DNA of 64,000 nucleotides. Source: Leptospira jelokensis (GTDB taxonomy: Bacteria; Spirochaetota; Leptospiria; Leptospirales; Leptospiraceae). The stretch lies in contig NZ_RQGH01000009.1 of assembly GCF_004769635.1 (NCBI RefSeq), positions 62,001 through 126,000 of the forward strand, read 5' to 3'. The position numbers and the translations under genes are program-made. Of the stretch, positions 29,169-39,052 are shown in pieces (position 1 is the stretch's first letter; each line of letters starts with the position of its first letter). Under the pieces are notes generated by a model. The model was given only the letters and a program-made list of their open reading frames with translations, was not told the origin of the DNA and searched no databases.

Positions 29169-31093
29169 TATTTGTAGCTCCTTACGGCTAAGTGGATGTT
29201 TTCGTATTCGAGTTTTTCACGGTGTTCTACTGGAGTTTTTCCTTCTCCTTGGTATTCCCAAGCCGATACGTGGCAGAATTTTTCATCGTTACGTTTCGCT
29301 TCACCATCTTCCGTTTGGTGTTCTTCGCGGAAGTGACCACCACAAGACTCTTCCCGAGTAAGGGCATCAAGGCACATGAGTTCGCCAAACTCTAAAAAGT
29401 CGGCAACTCGACCTGCTTTCTCTAACTCTTGGTTGAGCTCAGACCCTGAGCCTGCTACTTTTACATTCTTCCAGAATTCCTCACGGAGTTCAGGGATTTT
29501 TTTCAAAGCATCTTTTAGGCCTTTTTCGTTACGTGCCATACCACATTGGTCCCACATGATCTTTCCAAGTGCCCTATGGAAATCATCTGGTGTTTTTTTC
29601 CCATTGATGTTTAGAAGTTTGTTTGTCATTTCACGAACACGGGCTTCTGCTTCTTTGAACTCAGGTCGGTCAGTAGAAATATTCTTTGCACCTTCTTTGG
29701 CAAAATAATCACCGATGGTGTAAGGGATCACAAAGTAACCATCTGCAAGACCTTGCATCAGAGCAGAAGCTCCTAGTCGGTTCGCGCCATGGTCTGAGAA
29801 GTTTGCTTCCCCAAGGACATGGAGGCCAGGGATGTTTGACATCAGGTTGTAATCCACCCAAAGTCCACCCATCGTGTAGTGAACCGCAGGGTAAATTCGC
29901 ATCGGAACTTTGTATGGGTTTTCGCCAGTGATCCTTTCATACATTTGGAAGAGGTTGTCATAACGGTCTGCCACAACATTTTCTCCCAATCGTTTGATGG
30001 AATCAGAAAAGTCCAAATACACACCTAATCGTTTGTCACCCACTTTTGGTCCTACACCGAGGCCATTGTCACAGGCTTCTTTCGCCGAACGAGAGGAGAT
30101 ATCACGTGGGGCAAGGTTTCCGTAAGATGGGTATTTTCTTTCTAGGTAATAATCTCTTTCTTCCTCTGGAATTTCGTGTGGAGGGCGAAGGTCATCCTTT
30201 TTCTTAGGCACCCACACTCGTCCGTCATTTCGGAGGGATTCCGACATCAGGGTGAGTTTGGATTGGTAATCACCAGATTGAGGGATACAAGTTGGGTGGA
30301 TTTGTGTATAACATGGGTTTGCAAATGCTGCCCCTTTTTTATAAGCACGGTAGGTTGCCGTTACATTAGATCCTTTTGCGTTTGTGGAAAGGTAAAATAC
30401 GTTTCCATACCCACCGGAAGCCAAAATCACCGCATCCCCAGCATGGGAAGAAATCTCACCGGTCACAAGATCACGGACAACAATTCCTTTTGCATGTCCA
30501 TCCACGAGTACTAACTCAAGCATCTCTGTTCTTGGGTACATCTTTACCGCACCACGAGAGATTTGTTTTTCTAGAGCAGAGTAGGCACCAAGGAGTAACT
30601 GTTGGCCAGTTTGTCCTTTTGCATAAAACGTACGAGATACTTGGGCACCACCAAAGGAACGATTCGATAAAGTTCCACCATACTCACGGGCAAACGGAAC
30701 TCCTTGCGCCACACATTGGTCAATGATGTTGGTAGAAACTTGTGCCAAACGATAGACGTTTGCTTCTCTTGCGCGGAAGTCCCCACCTTTTACCGTGTCA
30801 TAGAACAATCGGTAAACCGAGTCACCATCGTTTTGGTAGTTTTTTGCCGCATTGATCCCACCTTGGGCTGCAATCGAGTGGGCACGTCTTGGGCTATCTT
30901 GGAAACAAAATACAGATACTTGGTAACCAAGTTCGGATAGTGTGGCTGCAGCAGAGGCTCCCGCAAGTCCTGTTCCGACAATGATCACTTTGTACTTTCG
31001 TTTGTTCGCTGGGTTCACTAATTTGATGTCTTGTTTGTGTTTGTCCCATTTTTGTTCTAATGGGCCCGATGGTATTTTTGAATCTAATTTCAT
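29168..31093 (-). CDS. sdhA: Succinate dehydrogenase flavoprotein subunit
   Basis: A 641-residue FAD enzyme that oxidises succinate to fumarate. The dinucleotide-binding motif is [17 protein letters not shown], followed by [14 protein letters not shown] where FAD is covalently bound to His. The FAD-side signature [19 protein letters not shown] is near residue 430. The length and the N-terminus [18 protein letters not shown] fit type B flavoproteins of Bacteroidetes, spirochaetes and Campylobacter. It lies 18 bp after sdhC and abuts sdhB, so the three subunits are co-expressed. In the cell it links the TCA cycle with the respiratory chain. Confidence 0.96.
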   Translation of the reverse strand: MKLDSKIPSGPLEQKWDKHKQDIKLVNPANKRKYKVIIVGTGLAGASAAATLSELGYQVSVFCFQDSPRRAHSIAAQGGINAAKNYQNDGDSVYRLFYDTVKGGDFRAREANVYRLAQVSTNIIDQCVAQGVPFAREYGGTLSNRSFGGAQVSRTFYAKGQTGQQLLLGAYSALEKQISRGAVKMYPRTEMLELVLVDGHAKGIVVRDLVTGEISSHAGDAVILASGGYGNVFYLSTNAKGSNVTATYRAYKKGAAFANPCYTQIHPTCIPQSGDYQSKLTLMSESLRNDGRVWVPKKKDDLRPPHEIPEEERDYYLERKYPSYGNLAPRDISSRSAKEACDNGLGVGPKVGDKRLGVYLDFSDSIKRLGENVVADRYDNLFQMYERITGENPYKVPMRIYPAVHYTMGGLWVDYNLMSNIPGLHVLGEANFSDHGANRLGASALMQGLADGYFVIPYTIGDYFAKEGAKNISTDRPEFKEAEARVREMTNKLLNINGKKTPDDFHRALGKIMWDQCGMARNEKGLKDALKKIPELREEFWKNVKVAGSGSELNQELEKAGRVADFLEFGELMCLDALTREESCGGHFREEHQTEDGEAKRNDEKFCHVSAWEYQGEGKTPVEHREKLEYENIHLAVRSYK

Positions 31094-31111
31094 ATTCTCT
31101 CCTAAAACCCC

Positions 31112-31801
31112 TTAACGCACATACCCGAGTAAAATCGAGAGTGGCATGGAACAATTTCCAATCAAAACGAGGAGTCCAAGTCCTGTGGAAATCTTTTGGA
31201 TGGTGGGATTGTGTTTTGGTGCAAGGATGCCTAACGTTTGTAACATGGAACCCAAAGCATGGGAAAAATGCAGAGCAAGGAAAACCATAAAAACTACATA
31301 TGAGATCGCAATGGTTGGGTCTTGGAATCCGAGGATTACCATCGCATACACATCATGCACCACATCTCCATTTTTTAAAATGTATTCGTGAGAGTAGTGG
31401 TCTGGGTTGGTATATCCCAAAGTGAAATGTGCTAAATGGTAAATGAGAAAGGTTAAGAGTAACAACCCACTATAAGCCATTGTGCGAGACGCAAACGATG
31501 CTTGGATCGTGGAATTCTTTGCATAAGAGACCGGACGGGCACTGCTATTTTCCAATTTTAGGAGGATGGCGGTGCAAACATGACCCACAAAAGCCACAAG
31601 GAGTCCAATCCGTGCCACCCAGAGAAGGGGACCTAAATCTTTGAGAAACTTTGCGTAGGTGTTTAATTTTTCTGGTCCTTGGAAAACTTGAAGGTTTCCG
31701 ACCATATGAAGGATCACGAATCCAAACCAGATAAATCCAGTAATGGCCATTATGATCTTCTTTCCAATTGAGGAACGAAAGAAGTCTAGACTCAACGTCA
31801 T
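31112..31801 (-). CDS. sdhC: Succinate dehydrogenase cytochrome b subunit, type B
   Basis: A 229-residue membrane protein with about five helices, of the single-subunit type that binds two haems. It shows SIGKKIIMAITGFIWFGFVILHMVGNLQVF near the N-terminus, including a haem-ligand His in LHMVGNL, and further His residues in YHLAHFTLGY and LHFSHALGS. It anchors SdhAB and reduces menaquinone. The ribosome-binding site AGGAGCT lies seven bases before ATG 31801. It is the first gene of sdhCAB. The 197 bp up to the divergent gene at 31999 must hold the operon promoter. Confidence 0.92.
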   Translation of the reverse strand: MTLSLDFFRSSIGKKIIMAITGFIWFGFVILHMVGNLQVFQGPEKLNTYAKFLKDLGPLLWVARIGLLVAFVGHVCTAILLKLENSSARPVSYAKNSTIQASFASRTMAYSGLLLLTFLIYHLAHFTLGYTNPDHYSHEYILKNGDVVHDVYAMVILGFQDPTIAISYVVFMVFLALHFSHALGSMLQTLGILAPKHNPTIQKISTGLGLLVLIGNCSMPLSILLGYVR

Positions 31802-31998
31802 TGAAGAGCTCCTGTTAGAGTGTAGGTGTAAATTTTTCTATTACGTCCAAATTTAGACAGATTCCACTTTCCGTAAATTCATAAATCTTATTAGGGCCAA
31901 AATGAGATTTTGAGTTTGTTTCTCAATAAAGTAGATGGGGGAAGTCGGATGAAAAAAGAGATTGAGTCCCTTCCTGGAATCGAAATTCTGATTTCAGT

Positions 31999-32514
31999 TT
32001 GCGACCCATTCCAAAGAATCGAACCTTTCGCACTGCATTGTCCAAAATTTCCACCTGTTTGGTAAACATTTGCATCTGTTTTTCCATTGGAAATTGTGGG
32101 AGTAGCCTCCCTAAGACCAATTTGGAAGAACGAAAACAGTTTTTAAAAGCTGTGGGCCTTCCAATCCTTGTTTCCATCCAACCAAGGCATAACAAAGATA
32201 AAAAAGAATTACAACTTTTCATTAAAACCGAAAACCTAACAAAAGTTAACATTTCGAAATTTCAAATTTTGTTTTTTGCCAGTGATGGGAATCGTCAATT
32301 GTTAATCCCAGATGAAAGTAAAACTCCAGAACTGATTTGTTCCATCCAAAAAAAAATCCAACCCAATTCGATATACAAATGTTTGGTTGGGCCCTATGTT
32401 TTTACCCAATTATGGAATTCAATACAAGTACAATCGATTTCATTCACAACAGAAGACCAGATTCGGCATGTGATCGATGAGGAAGACCTAAACGACGTCA
32501 TCCTTTGGTTATAA
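31999..32514 (+). CDS. Hypothetical lipoprotein
   Basis: A 171-residue protein with hydrophobic leader (STCLVNICICFSIGNC) and a Leptospira-type lipobox IGNC, Cys33 counting from TTG 31999. TTG 32038 would also give a leader; neither has a strong ribosome-binding site, so the exact start is uncertain. The rest contains LPILVSIQPRHNKDKKELQLFIKTENLTKVNISKF, beta-rich, and no domain was recognised. It is divergent from sdhC and lies 99 bp before the SulP-carbonic anhydrase gene. Confidence 0.55.
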   Translation: MRPIPKNRTFRTALSKISTCLVNICICFSIGNCGSSLPKTNLEERKQFLKAVGLPILVSIQPRHNKDKKELQLFIKTENLTKVNISKFQILFFASDGNRQLLIPDESKTPELICSIQKKIQPNSIYKCLVGPYVFTQLWNSIQVQSISFTTEDQIRHVIDEEDLNDVILWL

Positions 32515-32613
32515 AAAACTTGAAGCCTGTAGGACAAATTGTACCTTTTAAAAAACTTTTCTTTCATTCGTGTTGACAGTTAGCTCCCAAACATTTACCG
32601 TTTCCTGACTTAT

Positions 32614-34794
32614 ATGTTTTCCAATCTCCGACATGACATCCCTTCTGGCCTCGTTGTATTTTTAGTTGCACTCCCTTTGTGTTTAGGAGTCGCACTCGCT
32701 AGTGGCGCACCTTTATTATCGGGAGTGATTTCCGGTGTGATCGGTGGAATTGTTGTAGGAGTCATTAGCCATTCAAATACAAGTGTCAGTGGACCTGCTG
32801 CAGGACTTGTTACGTTGGTGCTTGCTGCTTTGGCAGGCCTTGGAGACTACCGAACTTTTTTACTTGCCGTCTTTTTATCTGGGCTCATCCAAATGGGACT
32901 CGGATTCCTGCGAGCTGGATTCATAGCCAATTACATCCCTTCCAATGTGATCCAAGGCCTTCTTGCTTCCATTGGGATCATCTTAATCTTAAAACAAATC
33001 CCTCATGCGGTAGGATTTGATATAGACCCAGAAGAAGATTTTATTTTTTTCCAAAGGGACGGTGAAAATACATTTTCTGAACTTTTGAATATCAAAAAAT
33101 ATTTCTCCTGGGGTGCCTTAACCATTTCCTTAGTTTCACTCTTATTCATGGTGGTTTATGACAAACTAAAATGGAAAGGACTAAAGTATATCCCATCACC
33201 GATCCTTGTCATCCTAACTGGAGTTTTGCTAAACCAATGTTTCTTTTTGTTCTTTCCTGGACTTTTTCTTTCAGAAAAACATCTGGTTTCGATTCCCAAA
33301 ATCCAAAATTGGGATTCAATTTTTCTTTATCCAGATTTTTCAAACATTATGAGTCCAACGGTTTGGTATTATGCATTTACCATAGCTGCTTTTGCCACTT
33401 TGGAAACCTTACTGAATTTGGATGCAGTGGAAAAGATTGATCCACACAAAAGGCTTGCTTCTCCTAACCGAGAACTTGTAGCCCAAGGGATCGGAAATTC
33501 ATTATCAGGTCTTATCGGTGGGCTTCCGATTACTTCTGTGATTGTTAGAAGTACGGTGAATATATATGCAGGTGCAAAATCAAAAATTTCAACTATCTTT
33601 CATGGAATCCTACTTGGCTCTAGTGTTGTATTTTTAAGTTCAGCTTTCAATCTTATCCCTTTATCTTCGTTAGCTGTGATTTTAATTGTAACCGGATTTA
33701 AATTAACCAATATTGCATTGTACAAATCCCTTTACAAAAAAGGAATTTATCAATTTTTACCTTTTGTAGCAACGATCCTTGCAATTATTTTTACCGATTT
33801 ACTCACAGGTGTTTTAATTGGTTTGAGCATTAGTTTTTTATTCATCTTAAAGAATCATTACAAAAATCCATTTTCCGTAGAAACGGAAAACCTAAACATA
33901 GGCGAGACCATTCGTATTGAACTTCCTAACCAAGTTTCGTTTTTAAACAAAGCATCCATCAAAGATACGTTATGGTCTCTGCCTGAAAATACAAAAGTAA
34001 TCGTGGATGCTACCATTTGTAATTTCATTGATCACGATATATTAGAAATATTAGAAGAATTCAAATCCGTTGTTTCTGTTGAGAAAAACATACAATTGAA
34101 TTTGATTGGTGTAAAAGAACACTACGAACTGACAGACCAAGTGCAATTTGTGAATATCTTGGACAAAGAAGCACAACAGAAACTATCACCTAACGAAATT
34201 CTAGAATTTCTCAAAAGAGGAAACGAAAGATTTGTAAAAGGTAAATGGTCCGAAAAATATTTTAAACACCAAGTAAACGCCACAGCATTTGGACAAAATC
34301 CTATCGCAGTTGTTTTGTCTTGTATTGATTCTAGAACGAGTCCTGAAATTATATTCGATGCTGGTCTTGGCGATCTCATATCCATTCGCATCGCAGGGAA
34401 TATCGTAAACCAAGAAATTTTGGGAAGTTTGGAACTATCTTGCGCTAAAATCGGAACAAAACTCATCGTTGTCCTAGGGCATTCCAACTGTGGAGCTGTT
34501 TCCAGTGCAATCTATTCACTAAAAGACGGAAATATCGCAAGTATCACAAATAAAATCCAAAAAGCCATCGATGGATCCGATTCCAAACTTCAAGTTGGAA
34601 AAGAAGGGAACGAACATATCTTCAATCATGTTGTGAAAGCAAATGTATTAAACTCCATTTCAGAAATATTGGAATCAAGTGTTTACTTAAAAGAGCAGGT
34701 GGATTCTGGGGCCTTTAAAATTGTACCTGCCTTTTATGATACGTCTTCAGGGGAAGTGCAATTTTTTGATTTTGTGAGAGTTGGCTCACACTAA
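32614..34794 (+). CDS. SulP anion transporter fused to a beta-carbonic anhydrase
   Basis: A 726-residue fusion. Residues 1-415 are a SulP (SLC26) transporter with DIPSGLVVFLVALPLCLGVALASGAP and SVSGPAAGL, about 12-14 helices. Residues about 430-515 form a STAS-like cytoplasmic domain. Residues about 528-726 are a complete beta-carbonic anhydrase with zinc ligands Cys570 (CIDSR), His623 and Cys626 (HSNCGA), plus Asp572 and Arg574. The join suggests that imported bicarbonate is used directly, or that hydration of CO2 at the channel mouth drives transport. SulP-carbonic anhydrase fusions are known in some bacteria. The start ATG 32614 follows a TTGACA element at 32574. It is convergent with the DoxX gene. 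Confidence 0.93.
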   Translation: MFSNLRHDIPSGLVVFLVALPLCLGVALASGAPLLSGVISGVIGGIVVGVISHSNTSVSGPAAGLVTLVLAALAGLGDYRTFLLAVFLSGLIQMGLGFLRAGFIANYIPSNVIQGLLASIGIILILKQIPHAVGFDIDPEEDFIFFQRDGENTFSELLNIKKYFSWGALTISLVSLLFMVVYDKLKWKGLKYIPSPILVILTGVLLNQCFFLFFPGLFLSEKHLVSIPKIQNWDSIFLYPDFSNIMSPTVWYYAFTIAAFATLETLLNLDAVEKIDPHKRLASPNRELVAQGIGNSLSGLIGGLPITSVIVRSTVNIYAGAKSKISTIFHGILLGSSVVFLSSAFNLIPLSSLAVILIVTGFKLTNIALYKSLYKKGIYQFLPFVATILAIIFTDLLTGVLIGLSISFLFILKNHYKNPFSVETENLNIGETIRIELPNQVSFLNKASIKDTLWSLPENTKVIVDATICNFIDHDILEILEEFKSVVSVEKNIQLNLIGVKEHYELTDQVQFVNILDKEAQQKLSPNEILEFLKRGNERFVKGKWSEKYFKHQVNATAFGQNPIAVVLSCIDSRTSPEIIFDAGLGDLISIRIAGNIVNQEILGSLELSCAKIGTKLIVVLGHSNCGAVSSAIYSLKDGNIASITNKIQKAIDGSDSKLQVGKEGNEHIFNHVVKANVLNSISEILESSVYLKEQVDSGAFKIVPAFYDTSSGEVQFFDFVRVGSH

Positions 34795-34807
34795 CCGAAT
34801 TTTTCAT

Positions 34808-35200
34808 TTAAACTTCGTTTTCGTAAACTGGAACAAATAATGGTTTGAAAGCAGATCGATTGTAATATCCTAAAAATGCGTTGGCAAGGACAACAAAAAT
34901 ACCAATTGGCAATCCATCTTGTGCCAACATCAAATGGACAAAGAAAATATTTATGGCAATTGGTGCGATGATGACGGATGCTAAAGGCACAAAACGTCCA
35001 AACAAAAACGCCAAAGCACATACAAGTTCTGTTAATTTAAGCAAAGTAATGAAATAACCCGAAGCCTTCAATCCTTCGTTGAAAACTTTAAAATTACCAG
35101 TTAATTCTGGCTCTTGAACCAAATTAAACAGAACGGCAATGGAAGAAAAAAGAAAAAGAGCACCTAACAAAACTCGAACAATGGTATACACAATTTTCAT
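34808..35200 (-). CDS. DoxX family membrane protein
   Basis: A 130-residue protein with four hydrophobic helices and the DoxX layout. It starts MKIVYTIVRVLLGALFLFSS and ends FFVHLMLAQDGLPIGIFVVLANAFLGYYN. The start ATG 35200 is chosen because AAGGAG stands seven bases upstream; a longer reading to 35224 has none. DoxX proteins are inner-membrane components sometimes linked to thiosulfate, redox stress or quinone chemistry. No partner is adjacent, so the role stays open. It is convergent with the SulP-carbonic anhydrase gene (13 bp between stops). Confidence 0.8.
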   Translation of the reverse strand: MKIVYTIVRVLLGALFLFSSIAVLFNLVQEPELTGNFKVFNEGLKASGYFITLLKLTELVCALAFLFGRFVPLASVIIAPIAINIFFVHLMLAQDGLPIGIFVVLANAFLGYYNRSAFKPLFVPVYENEV

Positions 35201-35406
35201 CAATTTCTCCTTCAGATATTGCAAACAAAACCATCATTTCCGTACTAAAATCCTGGAAACAATTCACAAATATCTACTAAATCGTAAGGGATTTGCCTCC
35301 CATTTCCAACCGTAAAATTTTAAAATTTAATGCAATTTGCTCATTTTTCTTGCTTCCTTGGGCAATATATTCCCAATCCAATGAAATTGATGATTAGGCA
35401 TAATCG

Positions 35407-36006
35407 TTGAGAACTTTGTATTTTTTATTTCTATCGGCCTTTTTCTTGTTTGTTTCCTGTCGCTCAACCGAGAGAGATTTAGGTAATACCAAAGAAAAGG
35501 AAGGAAAAAGGTCCTCCTTTGCGTTGCAATATGAATTTGACCTTCCTACAAAAGTACTAAAAGTGGGACCCAATTTAGAAATTTCGATCGGGAAATTTGC
35601 CCTCCATTCATTCCAATCATTCGCATCACAGGTATTTGATGTAAGTTCCTTCAAAGTGAGAAATGAAAACGACACACTTTCCCCTGGGACAATTGTTCTA
35701 CGTAAAGTTCAGGTCAACCGGACTCTTTATTTTGAAGAAGGGACAACCAATTTCCAACATGCCACGTTTGCATCGATTGTAGAATTTATACTCGTAAAAG
35801 AATCGGGTGAATCCTACCGCATCTTAGGTCAGTCAGAACCGATCCAAACAAAAACGATTCCATTTAGTCCGAATGACCAAGAATCAGAAATGACAATTTC
35901 AACAAGCATTCGAGAAGCCATCGAAGTAGGACTGAATCAAATTTTGGATCCAAAAATTGATGAGAAATTAGAACCAAATAGTAAGATGTTCCATAAAAGA
36001 AATTAG
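35407..36006 (+). CDS. Hypothetical lipoprotein
   Basis: A 199-residue protein with signal peptide and lipobox FVSC (Cys18, in YFLFLSAFFLFVSCRST). The start is TTG 35407. The mature part contains beta-strand-like stretches (PTKVLKVGPNLEISIGKFAL) and a C-terminal helix (SIREAIEVGLNQILD). No domain was found. The upstream 205 bp are divergent with the DoxX gene. It precedes the ankyrin lipoprotein by 72 bp, on the same strand. Confidence 0.6.
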   Translation: MRTLYFLFLSAFFLFVSCRSTERDLGNTKEKEGKRSSFALQYEFDLPTKVLKVGPNLEISIGKFALHSFQSFASQVFDVSSFKVRNENDTLSPGTIVLRKVQVNRTLYFEEGTTNFQHATFASIVEFILVKESGESYRILGQSEPIQTKTIPFSPNDQESEMTISTSIREAIEVGLNQILDPKIDEKLEPNSKMFHKRN

Positions 36007-36078
36007 GTTTCCTAGATTTTTATTGAAAATCAAATTGTCTGAAACCCAATTCCAAAGACTAAAATAGAGCGAGAGATA

Positions 36079-37014
36079 ATGAAAATTAAAACAAGAGCGA
36101 TAAATATAATATTAGCATTTTTGATCATAGGTTGCGCAAGTGATACCATCTTGATCAAAAAAATAAAACAAGAGAACAAAAAAGAATCAAGTGAACTGAT
36201 CGAAAAAGACAATACATTATGGAACCAATCAGGAGCCCTCGGCTTCAAACCAATCCATTATGCAGCTGAATACGGCGATATTGAATTGGTGAAAAAGTTA
36301 ATCCAAAAAGGTGCGAATGTAAACGAAAAAACGGGAACTTTTTTCTCAGGTAGTACCAAAGATGGAAACTTAACACCACTTCATTTAGCAATTGAATATG
36401 GCCATTTAGAAGTTGCAAAACTTTTGATTGAAAATGGAGCAGACATCAACTCACAAACCTATCGAAATTACACGATATTAACAATCGTATGGAAAAAAGC
36501 ATGGTTGGCTAAAGATTTGGAAAAACTAAAAAAAGAAATCGAATTTGTTTCTTCCCTGAATACAAATCTTGAATTCTCAGATAACCCACTTGCAAATTAT
36601 ATCATTTCATATTATCCAACATTATTTAATAACATCGATTTATTCCAATCATACATGCAAAAAAATTTATATTTAAATTGCTGTAACCGAGTCGCATCAC
36701 CAATGCTAGGTTTCGCCAATCTAGATTCAAAAAAACAACAGGAAAGGCAAGTCAGCTTAGAAATTTTAAAAATCATTCTCGAAAAGGATATCGATTTAAA
36801 TATACAAAATCCAAAAGAAGGACTGTCTAACCGCACTGGATTCCAAAGGGTATTCGGTTACGAAAACAAGGAAGCTACGGAAGCCAAGGCATTAATTCTG
36901 AAAAAATACCCGAATATCCTTACTCCAGAAAGTAAATTTATTTCATCTGGTAGAGAATTCTCATACTTTGTTTACGACGTACTCATTGGTTGGTGGCTCA
37001 ATTTTTTCTTCTGA
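36079..37014 (+). CDS. Ankyrin-repeat lipoprotein
   Basis: A 311-residue protein with signal peptide and lipobox IIGC (Cys19, in ILAFLIIGCASD). Two classical ankyrin repeats are visible: GFKPIHYAAEYGDIELVKKLIQKGANVN, interrupted by a short insertion, then LTPLHLAIEYGHLEVAKLLIENGADINS. The C-terminal part is helical, with LEILKIILEKDIDLNIQN perhaps a degenerate further repeat. Ankyrin repeats bind proteins. Exposure outside the inner membrane is inferred from the lipobox; the partner is unknown. Confidence 0.75.
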   Translation: MKIKTRAINIILAFLIIGCASDTILIKKIKQENKKESSELIEKDNTLWNQSGALGFKPIHYAAEYGDIELVKKLIQKGANVNEKTGTFFSGSTKDGNLTPLHLAIEYGHLEVAKLLIENGADINSQTYRNYTILTIVWKKAWLAKDLEKLKKEIEFVSSLNTNLEFSDNPLANYIISYYPTLFNNIDLFQSYMQKNLYLNCCNRVASPMLGFANLDSKKQQERQVSLEILKIILEKDIDLNIQNPKEGLSNRTGFQRVFGYENKEATEAKALILKKYPNILTPESKFISSGREFSYFVYDVLIGWWLNFFF

Positions 37015-37517
37015 TTTGAAACGTTTTGCCATTAGAGGCAATCGAGTCATCTGCTAAAACAAAGTTACTCTTGTATAGAATGGAACCATTTCAGTGTAAC
37101 CCATGTGAGTGATCTAATGTGTTACCGATGTGCCTTTCTATACAAAAACCCCCATCCCAAATGCGACATAATACTAATTATGGGAAGTGACTCACTACCT
37201 CACGTAAGAATCTACTCGAAACTCTAGTCATTGCATCCTCTAAAAATCTACTCCAAACAGATATCGTTACAGTTTGCCACACGGACTGGAATCCAAACCA
37301 AGGAATCCTAGGAACAGGGAATCCGATTGTTCCTAAATGGAGGATGCGTTTCGAATGAGTCTTGGTTGCAAATCTTGAAACCGAATTTCCTTTTTTACCT
37401 CATTTATGTTTTTTTAGTTGCAAATGCCAAATGGATGGATTTCATTTTCTTCCAAAGATTAAAAACGGAACATTGTTCAACCCAATGAATTTCGGTGTTT
37501 TATCCATGAGGAAAGGA
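37015..37517. other. Gene-poor 500-base stretch with a widely spaced inverted repeat
   Basis: No convincing coding frame is seen. A long frame starting at 37362 reads into the monooxygenase gene, but its first 52 codons look non-coding. The region contains a perfect 10-bp inverted repeat, ttgtatagaa (37071-37080) and ttctatacaa (37136-37145), and a 7-bp one, taggaac (37309-37315) and gttccta (37329-37335). It may hold the monooxygenase promoter or decayed DNA. Confidence 0.5.
37071..37145. repeat. 10-bp perfect inverted repeat, arms 55 bases apart
   Basis: Arms are ttgtatagaa at 37071-37080 and ttctatacaa at 37136-37145. The enclosed 55 bases also contain gtaac and gttac facing each other. 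It could be a paired regulator site or a remnant of a small mobile element. No flanking target duplication was recognised, and chance cannot be excluded. Confidence 0.35.
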
Positions 37518-38984
37518 ATGACAAAGCAAACGATTCGAGATCCAAAAGTTGTGATCATCGGTGCGGGTATGACAGGAATCCTTCTCGCCATTGAATTGGA
37601 GAGAATGGGAATTAAGGACATTACGCTTCTAGAAAAGAAAAATGATTTGGGAGGGACTTGGAGAGAAAATACCTATCCAGGTGTTGCCTGTGATATCCCT
37701 GCCCATATGTATACGTATAGTTTTGCACCGAATCCTGAGTGGAGCCATCGGTTTGCCCATGGAAACGAAATCCACACCTATTTCAAACGAGTGAGTGATG
37801 AGTATAGGGTCACTCCCAAAATCCATTTCAATGAAGCAGTGACCGAAGCATCGTACCAAAATGGGAAATGGACCACAAAAACATCCAAAGGGGAAACTTA
37901 TATTTCGGATTTTCTGATTTCTGCTACAGGGATCTTACACCATCCAGCAAAACCAAATATCCCTGGTCTTGACTCATTCAAAGGAAAATGTTTTCACACT
38001 GCAGAATGGGACCATTCCGTTCCTTTGGAAGGAAAACGGATTGGTGTGATTGGCACAGGTTCCACAGCAGCGCAAGTGATTCCAGAAATGATCAAAGTTG
38101 GCAAAAAGGTTTCTGTATTCCAAAGGACACCCCAATGGATCGTGAAAGTGCCAGATACCGTTTATACCGAAGAGGACAAAAAAAAATGGAGAAAGGAACC
38201 AAATATCTTAAAACGATTTCATAAATGGTATACCTTTGCCGTCGAACAAACATTTTCTAAGGCCGTGATTGGAAAAAAAATCCCACATTTGCTCATGAGT
38301 TTTTTGTGCAAACGAAACTTACGAACTTCCATTAAAGACCCAGTTCTCCGACAAAAACTAACACCGAATTATCGGGTTGGTTGCAAACGAGTCATTGTTA
38401 ATTCCACTTTTTACGATGCCATTCAAAAACCGAACGCGGATTTGGTAACGGAAGGGATTGAAAGGATCACCGAAAATGGTGTCATCACTAAGGATGGAAA
38501 ATTACATGAACTGGATGTTTTGATTTTGGCAACTGGATTCCATCCATTTAATTTTATGCGTCCCATGAACCTAACAGGCGAAAATGGAATATCCATTGAA
38601 ACTGTATGGAAAAAGAAAGTGCAGGCATATCGTTCCCTATTCATCCCCCACTTCCCCAATTTTGTTTTGATGCTCGGTCCAAACACCCCTATTGGAAATT
38701 TTTCCGTCATTGCAATGAGTGAGGTCCAAACGAAATATGTATTAAAAATCATCGAAGACTGGCGCAAAGGTAAATTCGATGCAATCGATGCGAAAGAGGA
38801 AGCATTACAACGATTTGCTGCTTATTTAAAGAAAGGAATGGCAGGTACGGTGTGGCTCGGAGGTTGCCAAAGTTGGTACTTAGATCCAGATGGTGACCCT
38901 GCAATGTGGCCATACACTTGGAGCAGATGGGAAAAGGAAATGAAAACTCCAGACTACCAGGATTTTCATCTCATCACAACGTAA
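37518..38984 (+). CDS. Flavin-containing (Baeyer-Villiger-type) monooxygenase
   Basis: A 488-residue FAD/NADPH enzyme. ATG 37518 was chosen because it follows GAGGAAAGGA and sits next to the domain start. It has FAD Rossmann VVIIGAGMTGILLA, then GGTWRENTYPGVACD, the Baeyer-Villiger signature FKGKCFHTAEWDH (fits FxGxxxHxxxW), and NADPH Rossmann IGVIGTGSTAAQV. The C-terminal ATGFHPFNFMRPM and GCQSWYLD are also typical. It would insert oxygen into ketones or oxidise N or S atoms; the substrate is unknown. It is separated by the gene-poor 500 bases upstream and ends at a terminator. Confidence 0.88.
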   Translation: MTKQTIRDPKVVIIGAGMTGILLAIELERMGIKDITLLEKKNDLGGTWRENTYPGVACDIPAHMYTYSFAPNPEWSHRFAHGNEIHTYFKRVSDEYRVTPKIHFNEAVTEASYQNGKWTTKTSKGETYISDFLISATGILHHPAKPNIPGLDSFKGKCFHTAEWDHSVPLEGKRIGVIGTGSTAAQVIPEMIKVGKKVSVFQRTPQWIVKVPDTVYTEEDKKKWRKEPNILKRFHKWYTFAVEQTFSKAVIGKKIPHLLMSFLCKRNLRTSIKDPVLRQKLTPNYRVGCKRVIVNSTFYDAIQKPNADLVTEGIERITENGVITKDGKLHELDVLILATGFHPFNFMRPMNLTGENGISIETVWKKKVQAYRSLFIPHFPNFVLMLGPNTPIGNFSVIAMSEVQTKYVLKIIEDWRKGKFDAIDAKEEALQRFAAYLKKGMAGTVWLGGCQSWYLDPDGDPAMWPYTWSRWEKEMKTPDYQDFHLITT

Positions 38985-39014
38985 TCTTTTTTTAAAATCC
39001 TAAACAACATTTTT

Positions 39015-39047
39015 GCCGGTATCCAATCAAATGGTACCGGCTTTTTT
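39015..39047 (+). terminator. Rho-independent terminator after the monooxygenase gene
   Basis: gccggta (39015-39021) pairs with taccggc (39035-39041), followed by TTTTTT at 39042-39047. The loop is 13 bases but contains a further partial pairing (tcc and gg). It lies 31 bases after the stop codon. On the minus strand no T-tail follows, so it does not stop the convergent lipoprotein gene. Confidence 0.75.
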
Positions 39048-39052
39048 GTATC

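Noticed and set aside
36006..36046. Nested hairpin ggtttc/gaaacc with inner gatttt/aaaatc before the ankyrin lipoprotein gene
   Set aside because: AT-rich, short and with long unpaired parts, so it cannot be told apart from chance folding.
37362..37517. Extra 52 codons before the monooxygenase start
   Set aside because: The residues look non-coding, no ribosome-binding site is present, and ATG 37518 has one and sits next to the FAD motif.
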